Source: Sulfuricurvum sp.
GTDB lineage: Bacteria; Campylobacterota; Campylobacteria; Campylobacterales; Sulfurimonadaceae
Reading direction: 5' to 3'
Assembly (NCBI GenBank): GCA_024635855.1
Contig: JAGXHZ010000116.1
Span: 1 to 13,609, forward strand
Length of the DNA: 13,609 nucleotides
The position numbers were made by a program, and so were the translations under genes. Below are positions 12,971 through 13,609 of the stretch, piece by piece; within the stretch, counting starts at the first letter, position 1; every line of letters begins with the position of its first letter. The notes under the pieces were generated by a model. The model was not told the origin of the DNA, did no database searches, and saw only the letters and a list, made by a program, of their open reading frames with translations.

Positions 12971-13609
12971 AAAAAACCTCGTTGATTGCGTCCGAATAAA
13001 TAGATCAACATTGCCATAAATCCAAAAAATAGGGGATAAAAATAGAGATACTCTAATCGTGTCATTTCTGCCATAATGGGAATAACAGCATGTTCACGAT
13101 TGCTTTTTTTCATCCATTCACTCCACTGTTGTTGAGGGACTACAGAAGTTTCTATGAGTATCGGAATCGAATGGACAAACGTTTTTGGATGGTCTGAAAA
13201 GATGAGAATCCATGGTCGATCTTGCATGGATAGAAACTCTTTTATCGTGTAGTCCATTTGGAGGTTGGGTGTTTTGGGTAATTGATTCAAAATTGAAAGC
13301 AACGCTTCATGATCACGCGTCAAAGGTATTTTAACGTTTTTGGGAACGTACAAAGCAATCTCATCGTGTTGTCGAAGCTCGACAAACGATGCTATTTTTG
13401 CCTTCATCGCCTCATCCGGCGAATCAGCAACAATCAACGTGCTGTACCCTTGAAAACGTGGAGTCTCTTGGATTTCTTTGACGGGGGACATTAAAGCAAC
13501 AATCAAAAAAACAATCATCAGCCACTTCGAAATCCACATCCACGCAGGAGATTTTACCCCGGCATCACCAAAACGAGAGATATGGGGAAAGTAGAGCATT
13601 TGTGCTCTA
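12967..13609 (-). CDS. BatA-like membrane protein, partial at N-terminus
   Basis: A BatA-type protein whose visible part is 213 codons long. The first in-frame ATG is at 13599, but the reading frame stays open to the window edge, and the visible sequence AQMLYFPHISRFGDAG corresponds to the segment that in BatA follows an N-terminal membrane helix. The true start is therefore probably outside. Helices are at ~24-40 and near the C-terminus (~185-204, YFYPLFFGFMAMLIYLFG), as in BatA. The VWA domain between them has LIVADSPDEA in place of the metal-binding DxSxS, so it is probably unable to bind metal in the standard way. It is co-translated with the BatB-like gene. Bat operons usually start with moxR and a DUF58 gene, likely to the right. 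Confidence 0.7.
   Translation of the reverse strand, partial: RAQMLYFPHISRFGDAGVKSPAWMWISKWLMIVFLIVALMSPVKEIQETPRFQGYSTLIVADSPDEAMKAKIASFVELRQHDEIALYVPKNVKIPLTRDHEALLSILNQLPKTPNLQMDYTIKEFLSMQDRPWILIFSDHPKTFVHSIPILIETSVVPQQQWSEWMKKSNREHAVIPIMAEMTRLEYLYFYPLFFGFMAMLIYLFGRNQRGFL

Overview
The window reads as a chromosomal stretch of a Campylobacterota (Epsilonproteobacteria) bacterium, most like Sulfuricurvum/Sulfurimonas-type sulfur oxidisers. The strongest pointer is a response regulator whose C-terminal half closely matches what I remember of the HsrA/CosR regulators that are specific to this phylum. Supporting signs are extended -10 promoters without a clear -35 box, short gaps between genes, and the set NadA, PlsY-FolB, Alvin-type ferredoxin, Ppx/GppA, BamA, TyrA and Bat proteins. 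The genus is an inference; the phylum is well supported.

Positions 1-1960 are accessory and visibly more AT-rich. They hold the start of a lipoprotein gene (cut by the window edge), a compact inserted palindromic element of about 125 bp inside an older REP-like repeat pair, a small protein made of two tandem copies of one unit, two copies of a 40-bp repeat carrying a 17-bp palindrome, and a three-gene cassette (DUF4160, DUF2442 and a 65-residue protein). That cassette sits directly downstream of nadA and is broken up by two identical 29-bp hairpin repeats.

Positions 1968-8667 are core genes: nadA (minus strand, NAD synthesis), divergent from plsY-folB (phospholipid acylation, folate); an OmpA-like lipoprotein; an HsrA/CosR-type regulator followed by its own histidine kinase; then a 2[4Fe-4S] ferredoxin abutting a Ppx/GppA phosphatase. 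The regulator promoter carries four copies of one 7-mer, three of them exactly 11 bp apart, which looks like a possible autoregulatory array.

Positions 8678-13609 hold bamA (minus, outer-membrane protein assembly), convergent with ppx and divergent from tyrA (tyrosine synthesis). tyrA meets a minus-strand Bat-type operon end to end with a 4-base overlap. This operon has a BatB-BatC fusion and an upstream BatA-like gene running off the right edge; both have degraded von Willebrand A metal sites.

I found no tRNA, rRNA, CRISPR array, transposase gene or clearly new multi-gene defence system. The most unusual signals are the nested repeat element, the tandem-unit gene with its flanking repeats, and the regulator/kinase pair with its phased promoter boxes.
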